From contig NZ_CP070619.1 of assembly GCF_017068395.1 (NCBI RefSeq), forward strand, positions 7,006,001 to 7,070,000: a DNA stretch of 64,000 nucleotides. Reading direction: 5' to 3'. The position numbers and the translations under genes were made by a program. Below the pieces are notes generated by a model. That model searched no databases. It was not told where the DNA came from and saw nothing but the letters and a program-made list of their open reading frames with translations. This stretch comes from Rhodococcus pseudokoreensis. GTDB lineage: Bacteria > Actinomycetota > Actinomycetes > Mycobacteriales > Mycobacteriaceae. Shown piece after piece: positions 52,073 to 61,200 of the stretch; position 1 is the stretch's first letter; each line of letters opens with the position of its first letter.

Positions 52073-53941
52073 ATGACGGTCGAGCAGAGCAGCCCCACCA
52101 CACTTCGACGATTGTCGGCGCGGTTGGCCCTGATTCGCGACGACACCGACGACGACAAGTTGTCGGCCGGCTTCCTCCTCGTCGCCACGATTCTCGCGCT
52201 GGTGTGGGCGAACATCGGTGATTCGTACGAGTCGTTCTGGCACACCCCGGTGACCATTCAGATCGGCGACTACAGCATCGGCCTCGACCTGAAGCACTGG
52301 GTCAACGACGGGCTGATGACGCTGTTCTTCTTCGTCGTCGGGCTGGAGGTGAAACGTGAGCTGACGATCGGCGAGCTCACCGACCGCGCCCGCGCCGCCG
52401 TCCCGCTGCTCGCCGCGATCGCGGGGCTGGCGCTGCCCGCCGTCCTGTTCCTGCTCCTCAACCCCACCGGGGACGAGGCCAGTGCGTGGGGCGTCGTCGT
52501 CTCCACCGACACCGCGTTCGTGCTCGGTGCACTCGCCCTCGTCGGACCGCGGTGCCCCGCCCGGCTGCGCGTGTTCATCCTGACCCTGGCGGTCGCCGAC
52601 GACATCGGCGCCCTGGCCATCATCGCCTTCTTCTACACCGACAACCTGCGGCTGGGGCCGCTGCTCCTCGGGTGCGTCGGGCTGCTGCTGATCGTCCAGT
52701 TGCGCAAGCTCGAGGTGTGGCGCGGCGTCGCCTACTTCGTCGTCGCGGCGGGCACGTGGGTCGCGTTCTACGAGTCCGGCGTCCACCCGACCCTCGTCGG
52801 CGTGCTCATCGCGCTGATCCTGCCGGTGTATCCGCCGCGGCGCAGCGAGGTGGAGCGGGCGGGTGAGCTCACACGGGCGTTCCGGCAGTCACCGAACTCC
52901 GACTACGCCCGCGCCGCCCAGCTCGGGGTGCTGCGCGCGGTGTCCGTCAACGAGCGGCTGCTCCGCTTCTACCAGCCCTACACCGCGTTCCTCGTGGTCC
53001 CGATCTTCGCGCTCGCCAACGCCGGCGTGGTCATCACCGGGCAGACGCTCGCGGACGCGGCCCGGTCTCCGCTGGCGTGGGGCATCGTGCTCGGCCTGGT
53101 GGTCGGCAAACTCGTCGGCATCACCGCGGCCACCGCATTGTTCTCGAAGCTGCGGCCGGGAAGCCTGCCACCCGGGCTGAGTCTGTCGCAGATCGCCGGT
53201 GGCAGCGCGCTGGCCGGCATCGGCTTCACGATCTCGCTGTTCATCGTCGACCTGGCCATCGACTCGCCCGAACTCGCCAACGACGCCCGGGTCGGCGTCC
53301 TGACGGCGGCCGTCATCGCCACCGTCCTCGGGTGGGCGCTGTTCCGGATCTCGGACTGGGTGCACCCGCCGACGGAGGTTGCCGGACGCACCCTGCTCCG
53401 GCCCGTCGATCCCCGCCGCGATCACGTGCGAGGACCGGTGGATGCGCCGCTCACCCTCGTCGAGTACGGCGATTTCGAATGCCCGTTCTGCAGCAAGGCC
53501 ACCGGCAGCATCCGGGACGTGCGAGCGCAGTTCGGGGACGAACTCCGCTACGTGTTCCGGCATCTCCCGCTGGACGCCGTCCATCCGCACGCCCGGTTCG
53601 CCGCCCAGGCGAGCGAGGCGGCCGCCGCCCAGGGCCGGTTCTGGGAGATGCACGACCACCTGTTCGCCAACAGCGACGCCCTCGCCGAGGACGAGATCTT
53701 CGGATACGCCGCCGAGTTGGGGCTCGACATGGACCGGTTCGAGGAAGACATCCGCAAAGGCACGTACGGTCACCGCATCGACGACGACGAACTCGACGCC
53801 GAGTCGAGCGACTTCCGGGGGACCCCCACGTTCTACCTCGGCGCGACGGGCACCGACCTCACCCGGCACAGCGGACCGTACGACGCCGCAACCCTCATCC
53901 GGCAGCTCGACGAGGCTCGCGGCGCCGACGGCGCACCCTGA
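52073..53941 (+). CDS. nhaA: Na+/H+ antiporter NhaA fused to a DsbA-like thioredoxin domain
   Basis: The first 430 or so residues of this 622-residue protein form a complete NhaA antiporter, with the transport-site pair in [12 protein letters not shown] and the membrane motif [16 protein letters not shown]. It continues into a DsbA-type thioredoxin fold with C470-P-F-C473 (GDFECPFC) and the cis-proline loop RGTPTFY. GAGGA precedes ATG 52073. The fusion occurs in other Actinobacteria and may link redox state to ion exchange. The thioredoxin side of the membrane has not been worked out here. Confidence 0.93.
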   Translation: MTVEQSSPTTLRRLSARLALIRDDTDDDKLSAGFLLVATILALVWANIGDSYESFWHTPVTIQIGDYSIGLDLKHWVNDGLMTLFFFVVGLEVKRELTIGELTDRARAAVPLLAAIAGLALPAVLFLLLNPTGDEASAWGVVVSTDTAFVLGALALVGPRCPARLRVFILTLAVADDIGALAIIAFFYTDNLRLGPLLLGCVGLLLIVQLRKLEVWRGVAYFVVAAGTWVAFYESGVHPTLVGVLIALILPVYPPRRSEVERAGELTRAFRQSPNSDYARAAQLGVLRAVSVNERLLRFYQPYTAFLVVPIFALANAGVVITGQTLADAARSPLAWGIVLGLVVGKLVGITAATALFSKLRPGSLPPGLSLSQIAGGSALAGIGFTISLFIVDLAIDSPELANDARVGVLTAAVIATVLGWALFRISDWVHPPTEVAGRTLLRPVDPRRDHVRGPVDAPLTLVEYGDFECPFCSKATGSIRDVRAQFGDELRYVFRHLPLDAVHPHARFAAQASEAAAAQGRFWEMHDHLFANSDALAEDEIFGYAAELGLDMDRFEEDIRKGTYGHRIDDDELDAESSDFRGTPTFYLGATGTDLTRHSGPYDAATLIRQLDEARGADGAP

Positions 53942-54289
53942 TCACCGCTGTCGGTGCCGCACCGCCTCGATCGCGTCCGGGGTGACGGCGTCGACGTCGT
54001 CGGCGAAGTCGTCGTGCTTCTCGAGGAAGCGGGCGACGAACGGGCAGATCGGCACGATCCGCTTGCCACCGCCGACGGTCTCCGTCAGCGCCTTGCGGAT
54101 CAGAGTGCTGGCCAGGCCGCGGCCCGCGAACTGCTCGCCGATCTCGGTGTGGAAGAAGATCCGCTGATTCTCGTGGTCCAGGTATTCGGTGAACCCGGCC
54201 AGCTCGTCGTCGACACGGATTTCGAAGCGGTGGTGTTCGGGCGCGTCCCGGACGTCGGGTGCGGGAGCGTCTTTCGCGTCGTCTGTCAT
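53942..54289 (-). CDS. Small GNAT-family acetyltransferase (YjdJ/GNAT_2 type)
   Basis: This 115-residue protein matches the short GNAT subgroup: HRFEIRVDDELAGFTEYLDH, then IFFHTEIGEQFAGRGLASTLIRKAL and ICPFVARFLEKH. The acetyl-CoA loop is EQFAGRGLA. The group is thought to acetylate small molecules or protein N-termini; the substrate is unknown. Its stop abuts the convergent NhaA stop with no intervening base. Confidence 0.87.
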   Translation of the reverse strand: MTDDAKDAPAPDVRDAPEHHRFEIRVDDELAGFTEYLDHENQRIFFHTEIGEQFAGRGLASTLIRKALTETVGGGKRIVPICPFVARFLEKHDDFADDVDAVTPDAIEAVRHRQR

Positions 54290-54384
54290 GAACCCACTAT
54301 GCCGGGCGACGAGCCGGGTGTTCCCGGCGGCCGCGGTGTTGGATGATCGAGGGGGAGTGCAGCGATCCGAGAAGGGACGCGACC

Positions 54385-55281
54385 ATGACCGATTACGGCA
54401 GGACCCCGCAGTTCGGGGTGTTCGTCACCCCGACGGTGGAGTTACTGGCCAACACGTTCGAACTCGCCGCGCTCGCCGACGAGACCGGACTCGACCTGAT
54501 CGGCGTTCAGGATCACCCGTACCAGGCGAAATTCCTCGACTGCTGGTCGCTGATGGGCACGCTGCTGGCCCGGACCGAACGGGTGCGGGTGTTTCCCGAC
54601 GTCGCGTGCCTGCCGCTGCGCCCGCCGGCGGTGATGGCGAAGGCCGCGGCCAGCCTCGATGTGATGTCGGGCGGCCGGTTCGAACTGGCGCTGGGTGCGG
54701 GTGCGTTCTGGGAGGCGATCGGGGCGATGGGTGGTGACGTCCGCACGCCCGGGCAGGCCGCGACCGCGTTGGAGGAGGCCGTTCAGGTCATCCGCCTGAT
54801 GTGGTCGGGTGAGCGGGCCGTCCGATCGGAGGGCACGCACTACCGCGTCGACGGCGTGCATCCCGGGCCGGTCCCGGCGCATCCGATGGGGATCTGGCTC
54901 GGCGTGGGTGGCCCACGGATGCTTCGTGCGCTGGGACGCTCCGCCGACGGGTGGGTGCCGTCGAGTTCGTACTTCCCGCCGGAGGTCCTGCCGGGCATGC
55001 ACGCGAAGATCGACGCGGGTGCCGCGGACGCCGGCCGGGATCCGGGTTCGATCGCCCGCGTCTACAACGTGTTCGGCCGGGTGAGCGACAGCAGGTCGGA
55101 CACGCTGTTCCACGGCACCGCCGAGCAGTGGGTGAGCCAACTGACGGACCTCGTGGTGGAGACCGGCATGGACACGTTCGTCTTCGGCACCGACGGCGAC
55201 GACCTCGACCAGATCAGGAAGTTTGCGACCGACGTCGCGCCCGCGGTCCGGGCCGCGGTGGAGGCCCGCCGCGGCTCCTGA
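54385..55281 (+). CDS. LLM-class flavin-dependent oxidoreductase, F420-type
   Basis: This 298-residue luciferase-fold protein has the short F420-dependent pattern: QFGVFVTPTVELLANTFELA, LASLDVMSGGRFELALGAGAF (in part) and GVGGPRMLRALGRSADGWVP. It is distinct from the FMNH2-dependent enzymes in the first part of the window. GAAGGGACG precedes ATG 54385. It probably reduces or oxidises a small molecule with coenzyme F420; no substrate is suggested by the neighbours. Confidence 0.83.
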   Translation: MTDYGRTPQFGVFVTPTVELLANTFELAALADETGLDLIGVQDHPYQAKFLDCWSLMGTLLARTERVRVFPDVACLPLRPPAVMAKAAASLDVMSGGRFELALGAGAFWEAIGAMGGDVRTPGQAATALEEAVQVIRLMWSGERAVRSEGTHYRVDGVHPGPVPAHPMGIWLGVGGPRMLRALGRSADGWVPSSSYFPPEVLPGMHAKIDAGAADAGRDPGSIARVYNVFGRVSDSRSDTLFHGTAEQWVSQLTDLVVETGMDTFVFGTDGDDLDQIRKFATDVAPAVRAAVEARRGS

Positions 55282-55316
55282 CGGGCGTCCGACCCGACCG
55301 CGACAGCCCGATCAGG

Positions 55317-56483
55317 TCAGTTGCCGTCCTTGTCTTTGTCCTTGTCCTTGGTCTTGCCGTTCCCGTTGCTGCCGTTGCCATTTCCCGGGCCCGTCTTCGG
55401 GGCGTCGGCCGGCGGGGCCGGTGCGACGGTTTTGCCGTCGACGGTGCTGCTCGGGGGCGGCACGGGCGCCGGGGGCGGTGCGACGGCGGTGGTGCTCGCG
55501 CCGGGACCGACGGTGCTGTCGTGATTCTGCGACGCGAGGGCCAGTGCCGCCACGGCGGCGGCCACCAGCAGTGCGACGACGGCGGCGATGATCACGCCGG
55601 TCCTCCGGGGTCGCCGAGGCTGGGGTGCCGGCGGGGGAACGGGTGTGGTGGGCGTGAATGCCCTCGTCGGGGGACCGGGCGTTCCGAGGACGGCGGCCCG
55701 CATCGACGGGGCGTCGGCGTGCCGCTGCCGCGGATCGCGGGCCATCGCCCGATCGATCGTCTGCACGAGGCTCGGGTCGGCGTCCGGGCGCACCACGGAG
55801 AGGGGTCGGGCCGCCCCGTCGGTGATGGCCCGCGCGAGGGACAGGATGTTGTCGCCGGTGAACGGACGGTGCCCGGCGAGGGCCTCGTAGCCGACGACGC
55901 CGACCGCGTAGAGGTCGTCGGCGGTGGTGGCGGGTGTGCCCAGGATGCGATCCGGACTAAGGTAGGCCACGGTGCCCAGTACCTGTCCCGTCGCGGTGTG
56001 GTCGGACGCGGCGCTCTTCGCGATGCCGAAGTCGGCGACCTTCACCGCGCCCGTCTCGGTGAACAGCACGTTCCCCGGTTTGATGTCGCGGTGCAGAATG
56101 CCGGCACCGTGAGCGGCGCCGACGGCGGCCAGCACGTCGGCGAGGATCGACCGCACCCGCGCGTCGGGTAAGGGTCCGGCGGCGATCTCGTCGGCGAGGG
56201 TCCGCCCGGGCAGTCGTTCCATCACGATGTACGCCACTTCGGCGTCCTCGCCGCAGTCGTGGACCGCGACCACGTTCGGATGGTTCAACGTGGCGGCGAG
56301 CCGGGCCTCGGCCTCGAACCGCCGGCGGGTGTCGGGGACGGACGCGAGTTCGGGGCGCAGCACCTTGACCGCGACCGCGCGCTCGAGGCGCAGGTCCCAC
56401 CCGTCGTGGACGTCGGCCATCCCGCCTCGGCCCAGCACTCCCCGCAGCTGGTATCGACCTGCGAGAAGTGCGGACACAGACAT
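55317..56483 (-). CDS. Membrane Ser/Thr protein kinase (PknB-type)
   Basis: This 388-residue kinase has an N-terminal catalytic domain with the glycine loop LGRGGMADV, K40 (VAVK), H131-R-D133 in HRDIKPGN, and D151-F-G. A proline-rich linker, one membrane span (about 296-318) and an extracellular tail follow. The tail is low complexity, ending GNGNGSNGNGKTKDKDKDKD. No PASTA repeat is present, so the external part is not a standard ligand sensor. It is divergent from the pRiA4b ORF-3-like gene at 56545. Confidence 0.92.
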   Translation of the reverse strand: MSVSALLAGRYQLRGVLGRGGMADVHDGWDLRLERAVAVKVLRPELASVPDTRRRFEAEARLAATLNHPNVVAVHDCGEDAEVAYIVMERLPGRTLADEIAAGPLPDARVRSILADVLAAVGAAHGAGILHRDIKPGNVLFTETGAVKVADFGIAKSAASDHTATGQVLGTVAYLSPDRILGTPATTADDLYAVGVVGYEALAGHRPFTGDNILSLARAITDGAARPLSVVRPDADPSLVQTIDRAMARDPRQRHADAPSMRAAVLGTPGPPTRAFTPTTPVPPPAPQPRRPRRTGVIIAAVVALLVAAAVAALALASQNHDSTVGPGASTTAVAPPPAPVPPPSSTVDGKTVAPAPPADAPKTGPGNGNGSNGNGKTKDKDKDKDGN

Positions 56484-56544
56484 GCGTTCACGCTATCGTC
56501 ACCACTTGTGCCGGACACTTCTGCCTCCCGCCTACCATGACGCC

Positions 56545-57942
56545 ATGACCGCTTCGGGTAAACGCCGACACCTGTCCGTCGTTCCTGACGTGCCGGTGAT
56601 CGTTCGGCCGTCCGAACGGCGGGGCCGTCGCCGCGTCGCGGGCTACCACCTGCGCATCGAACTCGACGACGTGTCGCCGCCGATCTGGCGCCAGTTCGTG
56701 GTGCCGTCGAACCTGCGTCTGCACGAACTGCACCCGATCGTGCAGACGATCATGGGCTGGCAGGACAGCCACCTGCATTCGTGGGTCGGCGGTGAGCCGC
56801 CCGCGTCGGAGCGCTACGACATGCGCGAGAGCATCGACGAGGGCTTCGCCGACGAGGACGACGAGGTGTGCGAAGACGCGGTGCGGCTCGATCAGGTTCT
56901 GGCCGAACCGGGGGAGCAGCTGTCCTACCTGTACGACTTCGGCGACGGCTGGGAGCACACGATCGTGCTCGAACGGATCGACGCCGACGCCTCGGAGCCG
57001 ACCGTCACCTGCCTCGCCGGCGCCCGCGCGTGCCCGCCCGAGGACTGTGGCGGACCGGGCGGATACGACGATCTGCTGAAGGTCCTGGCGACGCCGTCGC
57101 ACCCCGGTCATCACGACGCCGGGGCGTGGGTCGGGCCGGGCTTCGCACCCGAATCGTTCGGCGTCGACACCGTGAACCGTGGCCTGCGACTCGAAGCCGT
57201 CATTCGTGACCACCCACCGGTGTCGGATTCGAAGTTCGCCGCACTGCTACGCCGGATCCCTCATCAGGCTGCCCCGCACGTCTTTTCGCTTCTCGAGCAC
57301 GCCCACCTCACCGACCGGCTGGGCGACATCCGCGAGGCGCAGGAAGCGGCGACGTTCCACCTGCGGTGGTTCCTGAACCGCATCGGACCCGACGGCATCA
57401 CACTGACCCAGGCGGGCTACCTCCCGCCGGCCGTTGTGGCGGAGATGCGGCAGGAACTACCGGGCTTCGACGACTGGCCCGCCACCAGCAACCGCGAGTC
57501 GGATCAGCGGCCGGTCCACCTGCTCCGTGAATACGCCAAAGCCCTCGGACTGGCGCGCAAATACAAGGGCAAATTGATTCGGACCAAACTCGGCTCCGCG
57601 ACGGCGAGCGATGCGGGCCGGCTGTGGGCACACCTTCTCGACCGGCTGCCCCTGGCGGACGAGCCCATCGAGCGGGAGGCCGGATACCTCGTGCTCCTCA
57701 CCCTCGCCGCCGGCACCACGTCGGTCGAACGCCGAGACGTGATCGCCGAAGGACTCGCCGCCCTCGGCTGGCAGACGAGCGACGGCACCATCGTCGGCCG
57801 GGAAGAAGTCTTCTGGCTCGCCCGCCCCACGATCTCGTTCCTCGAACTCACCGGCGCAATGGTCAAGGGCTGGGTCCAGCGCGACCAGCCGATGGACCCC
57901 GCATGGGGCCGCCTCTTCGCAAAGATGGTGCTGTCGATGTAG
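56545..57942 (+). CDS. Plasmid pRiA4b ORF-3-like domain protein (N-terminal domain)
   Basis: This 465-residue protein has an N-terminal pRiA4b ORF-3-like domain (about residues 30-215): LRIELDDVSPPIWRQFVVPS, MGWQDSHLHSW, YLYDFGDGWEHTIVLERI and CPPEDCGGPGGYDDLL. The remaining half is helical and unassigned. It shares the YLYDFGD(D/G)W motif with the protein at 50210 but the domain is at the other end, so they are not tandem duplicates. ATG 56545 gives a natural start. Confidence 0.8.
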   Translation: MTASGKRRHLSVVPDVPVIVRPSERRGRRRVAGYHLRIELDDVSPPIWRQFVVPSNLRLHELHPIVQTIMGWQDSHLHSWVGGEPPASERYDMRESIDEGFADEDDEVCEDAVRLDQVLAEPGEQLSYLYDFGDGWEHTIVLERIDADASEPTVTCLAGARACPPEDCGGPGGYDDLLKVLATPSHPGHHDAGAWVGPGFAPESFGVDTVNRGLRLEAVIRDHPPVSDSKFAALLRRIPHQAAPHVFSLLEHAHLTDRLGDIREAQEAATFHLRWFLNRIGPDGITLTQAGYLPPAVVAEMRQELPGFDDWPATSNRESDQRPVHLLREYAKALGLARKYKGKLIRTKLGSATASDAGRLWAHLLDRLPLADEPIEREAGYLVLLTLAAGTTSVERRDVIAEGLAALGWQTSDGTIVGREEVFWLARPTISFLELTGAMVKGWVQRDQPMDPAWGRLFAKMVLSM

Positions 57943-57965
57943 GTGGGTTGTTCGTTCCGTCCGGG

Positions 57966-58442
57966 CTAACTGCCCGACGACCCTGCCATCAGCAGCACTC
58001 CGAGAATGGACGGCATCGCAGCGGATCCGACAGCGGCCGAACCGATTCCCGCTCCAAGTCCGAAGGTCGTCATGTTGCGGTAGTCGACGGCTTCGATGGG
58101 CGGAAGCCCGGGAATCGGGTTGGGAACAGGATCCGCTCGACGCCAGCCTCCGCATCGGTTGGTGGTGAATCTCGTGTCGCCCGGCTTGATCTCGATGGTC
58201 TGTGACCCCTCGCCGAAGGAGTTCTCGAGAATCGAACTGTCGGATGCGGTGCGCTCCCAGTAACAGGTGCTGCCGCCCGACGACGACCACAGGCCGGGTT
58301 GTAGGTCTTGCGGGTCGTACCCGACTCGGTACGTGCCGTCGCCGCTCAGGTAGGTGCCTGCGTTGGCCACACCGGCGCCGGACACCGCTATCGCGACCGC
58401 CGACGACGCACACAGCATCGCCCCGACGAACTTGTGCTTCAC
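57966..58442 (-). CDS. Secreted protein with CYWER motif, copy 1
   Basis: This 158-residue protein has a signal peptide ending near GVANA and a core GDGTYRVGYDPQDLQPGLW...CYWERTASD...TNRCGGW. The protein at 58475 has the same layout (GDGDYIVGVDIAPGTY...CYWERLSG...STDCGTW). Two conserved cysteines probably pair. It ends with a glycine/alanine-rich, mildly hydrophobic tail. The family appears limited to actinobacterial secreted proteins and has no known function. The two genes are probably co-transcribed, with a 32-nt gap. Confidence 0.8.
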   Translation of the reverse strand: MKHKFVGAMLCASSAVAIAVSGAGVANAGTYLSGDGTYRVGYDPQDLQPGLWSSSGGSTCYWERTASDSSILENSFGEGSQTIEIKPGDTRFTTNRCGGWRRADPVPNPIPGLPPIEAVDYRNMTTFGLGAGIGSAAVGSAAMPSILGVLLMAGSSGS

Positions 58443-58474
58443 TAGATCTCCCTTGCGATCTGCTCGGGTTGTGG

Positions 58475-58879
58475 TCAGGAACCGAAGATCGACGGTGCCG
58501 GTGCCGGTTCCGGTGCCGGTGCTGCGGGTGCCGGCCGGGCCTGGGGCCGGGCGGCGGGAGCGGGCGTCCAGGTTCCGCAGTCCGTGGAGGAGAAGACCAC
58601 GTCGGTCGGCTTGATGGTGACGATCACCTTGGGAGAGTGGGTGTAGTCCATCGCGATGATGTCTTCGTACTCACCGCTGGTGCCCGACAGGCGCTCCCAG
58701 TAGCAGCCCATGATGTCGTCGACGGTGCCGCTGCCGACGTAGGTGCCCGGGGCGATGTCTACGCCCACGATGTAATCGCCGTCGCCAAATGAGGTAGCGG
58801 GGGCAGCATTCGCGATCCCGGATCCGAGGCCGGCGATTGCGAGAGTGAGTGCAGCGGTGAGTGAAACCTTGCGAAACAT
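58475..58879 (-). CDS. Secreted protein with CYWER motif, copy 2
   Basis: This 134-residue paralogue of the 57966 product has a signal peptide ending NAAP, the GDGDYIVGVDIAPGTYVGSG and MGCYWERLSGTSG blocks, a second cysteine in STDCGTW, and an alanine/proline-rich tail. It lies upstream in the same direction, so it is first in the pair. The GTY..PG pattern suggests a small beta-sandwich binding domain; no ligand is known. Confidence 0.8.
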   Translation of the reverse strand: MFRKVSLTAALTLAIAGLGSGIANAAPATSFGDGDYIVGVDIAPGTYVGSGTVDDIMGCYWERLSGTSGEYEDIIAMDYTHSPKVIVTIKPTDVVFSSTDCGTWTPAPAARPQARPAPAAPAPEPAPAPSIFGS

Positions 58880-58946
58880 GTAGAGGATCAGCCTTTGCTC
58901 AGGATTTGCGAACCTGCGGTCGGTTCGTTGAAACGGAAAGTATCAG

Positions 58947-58976
58947 GCCCCTCCGACACGTGTGTCCGGGAGGGGG
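58947..58976 (-). terminator. Hairpin downstream of the DUF4352-like lipid-face protein gene
   Basis: CCCCTCC and GGAGGGG arms with a partly paired GACAC/GTGTC interior lie in the 227-bp gap between the genes at 58879 and 59107, on the 3' side of the latter. The rest of the gap (58880-59106) shows no gene and presumably holds the promoter of the CYWER pair. Confidence 0.6.
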
Positions 58977-59106
58977 TCTCGGACGCAGTTCCTGGGTCCC
59001 CATTGTCATTTGGATAGCGTATTGACTTGTCGGGGAATGAAATATGGGGACGGGGCACGAACGGCGGTATCGGGACCCCGCCCCCACACGTTTGCCGCTG
59101 CAGGAT

Positions 59107-59724
59107 CTACAGGGTGTTGATCCAGGCCAGGCGGTCGGTGGACAGTGAGAAGGTGTCCTCGAAGAGTACGACGTAGGTTCCGGGGCCGGAGCCCTGGCGG
59201 GCGTCGAAGCACACGCTGCCGGTGGCCTGACCGCCGGGCGCAATCTTCCCCGAGTTCAGCAGTTCGCGGTCCGGTGCGAACGTCGCGTCACGAATGGCGC
59301 CGCCGGCATCCTGAAGGCTCCAATCCACATATCCGTTGAAGTCGTTCTGCTTGTCACCGACGTTCTTGATGGTCACGGTGCTGCACAGGTACTCGCCGAT
59401 GACGCTGCTCACCGGTTCGAGCGTGGCCACGGTGTAGGCGAGCCCGTCGCGGGTGATCGTGTCGCCGCCGGCCGCGGAGGTGTCTTCGTCGAGCTTGCCG
59501 GGGAAAGCGGGTCCGCTGTCCGCCGGGGCGTCCCCGTCGCCGGAACCTGCTGTGACGGTGGTGCCCTCGTCGCTGCCGGTGCTCGATGCGATGGCGATCG
59601 AGCATGCGCCGAAGAGCAGGATCGGAACGCCGACGACGATCCACGGCCAGATGCGACGCTTCCTCTTCGGCGGCTGCGGGGCAGGGTAGGGCTGGCTCGG
59701 ATAGGGCTGACCGGGGTTCGTCAT
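59107..59724 (-). CDS. Membrane-anchored DUF4352 protein
   Basis: This 205-residue protein has a proline/tyrosine-rich cytoplasmic start (PGQPYPSQPYPAPQPPKRKRR), cited in part, one membrane span (IWPWIVVGVPILLFGACSIAIA) and an extracellular DUF4352 domain with STVTIKNVGDKQNDFNGYVD and APGGQATGSVCFDAR as landmarks. AGGAGGATCCG precedes ATG 59724. DUF4352 domains have an immunoglobulin-like fold of unknown ligand. It is divergent from the two-component system at 59920. Confidence 0.83.
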   Translation of the reverse strand: MTNPGQPYPSQPYPAPQPPKRKRRIWPWIVVGVPILLFGACSIAIASSTGSDEGTTVTAGSGDGDAPADSGPAFPGKLDEDTSAAGGDTITRDGLAYTVATLEPVSSVIGEYLCSTVTIKNVGDKQNDFNGYVDWSLQDAGGAIRDATFAPDRELLNSGKIAPGGQATGSVCFDARQGSGPGTYVVLFEDTFSLSTDRLAWINTL

Positions 59725-59843
59725 CGGATCCTCCTGTGAGTGGGTCATGCGGGTGAGGTGCGGGCCGCGGCTGCGATCGCGCTCGATGGAGAGTTCACCC
59801 GAAGGGGCACCGATCGCGGATCGCCCGAAGGGCCGGATCGGTT

Positions 59844-59887
59844 CCTACTTTCGGTCGGAAGTCTGTTCGGGCCCCTACTTTCGGCCG
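59844..59887. promoter_or_regulatory. Direct repeat CCTACTTTCGG(T/C)CG upstream of the two-component genes
   Basis: Two 14-mers, at 59844-59857 and 59874-59887, are 30 bp apart (about three helical turns) and end 33 bp before the kinase ATG. They could be binding sites for the response regulator encoded downstream. A shorter CCCGAAGGG repeat lies upstream of them. Confidence 0.5.
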
Positions 59888-59919
59888 ATCGCGAACTTGT
59901 CGGACCGCTGCGTAACCTC

Positions 59920-61140
59920 ATGGCCGTGACTGCAACATCCGCTGAAACCATCCGTCGCCGCGTCTGGACTACCGGCGCGGTGACGCTCAGCGTGTTCTGT
60001 TCGCTGATGACGGTGGGTCTGTCCGGCGATTCCGGGACCGTCGCGGTGTGGAACATCGCGATCGGACTGGTGTTGAATCTGGGTGCCGCGGTCGCGTTGG
60101 TGTGGCGGCACGAACGGCCGTGGCTGGTTCTGGGCGTGGCCCTCGTTGGTCCGCTGTTCTTCTCGACCGACGCCACTGCCGCGTTGATCGCGCTCTATGC
60201 ACTCGCCAGGACGGAGCGGGGGCAGCAGCTGGTCGCGGCAGCGACAGCCGTATTTCTGGCGTGTGGCGTCTCGCTCACCTACGATGCGTTCCGCACCCGC
60301 GACAATTCGGTTCTGACGATGGGCTCGACGCGACCGGAGGTCGGTGGGCCGAAGCCGGACTGGGATATCGCACTGTGGATTCCCTGGCTCGTTGCGGCGA
60401 CGCTGGTGGCGATCGTGGTCTCGGTCGCGGTGCTGAAGCACACCCGTACCGAACTCGCTCAGGCCGAGCGCAGTCGGGATCGTGCGACGGAGCAGACGCA
60501 TGTGATGCGGGACGAGATGATTCGCACCGAGGAACGCACTCGCATGGCAAGGGATATGCACGACACTCTCGCCGCGAGCCTGAGCCGAATTTCTCTGTTC
60601 GCCAGGGCCTTGCAGGTCAGCGGTGCGGGCAATCCGGAGAAGATCGCGAACACCGCGTCGATGATCCGCAGCACCGCGCACGAGGCGCTCGACGAACTCA
60701 AGAACATCGTCGGCGTGCTGCGGGGGTCCGGCGGGGCGAGTCGAGCGAGCGGTCACCAGGGCATCGACGGTGTCGCCGACCTGGTCCAGTCCGCCCGCGC
60801 GGCCGGCCTGCACGCCACCTTTTACGCAGACCTGCGGCCCGGCGACGTCGGTACCGTGTCCGGGCACGTCACCTACCGGGTGGTGCAGGAATCGCTCACC
60901 AACGCCCAGAAGTACGCGAGCGATCAAACGATCCGCATCTCGATCAGCGGTGCCAGTGAGAGCGGCATCCGCATCGACGTCCGCAACGGTCTCAGTTTCC
61001 AGCCCCCGAGTGTCCCGGGTGGTTCGCGCGCCGGTCTCCGCGGACTCGCCGAGCAGGCCCGCGACATCGGCGGAAAGCTCGAGGCGGGCAGGCTCGGTGA
61101 GGAGTTCGTCGTAGACTGCTGGCTCCCGTGGTTCGCCTGA
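59920..61140 (+). CDS. NarL-type sensor histidine kinase
   Basis: This 406-residue kinase has an N-terminal membrane sensor with about five spans, a short coiled coil, a HisKA_3 dimerisation domain with H214 in MARDMHDTLAASLSRI, and an ATPase domain with TNAQKYA (N box) and GLRGLAEQARDIGGKLE (in part) at the end. The sequence before ATG 59920 reads in frame back to 59740 but lacks a start signal; no clear Shine-Dalgarno supports either choice. It precedes its response regulator by 60 bp. Confidence 0.88.
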   Translation: MAVTATSAETIRRRVWTTGAVTLSVFCSLMTVGLSGDSGTVAVWNIAIGLVLNLGAAVALVWRHERPWLVLGVALVGPLFFSTDATAALIALYALARTERGQQLVAAATAVFLACGVSLTYDAFRTRDNSVLTMGSTRPEVGGPKPDWDIALWIPWLVAATLVAIVVSVAVLKHTRTELAQAERSRDRATEQTHVMRDEMIRTEERTRMARDMHDTLAASLSRISLFARALQVSGAGNPEKIANTASMIRSTAHEALDELKNIVGVLRGSGGASRASGHQGIDGVADLVQSARAAGLHATFYADLRPGDVGTVSGHVTYRVVQESLTNAQKYASDQTIRISISGASESGIRIDVRNGLSFQPPSVPGGSRAGLRGLAEQARDIGGKLEAGRLGEEFVVDCWLPWFA

Positions 61141-61200
61141 GCCGGATTACCGAGACCGTGAGACGGTGTTGTCGGTCCGGGGTAATACCCTGTGGCCACC

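Noticed and set aside
59740..59919. N-terminal extension of the histidine kinase back to 59740
   Set aside because: The extension is hydrophilic, overlaps the direct repeats and the promoter region, and lacks a ribosome binding site.
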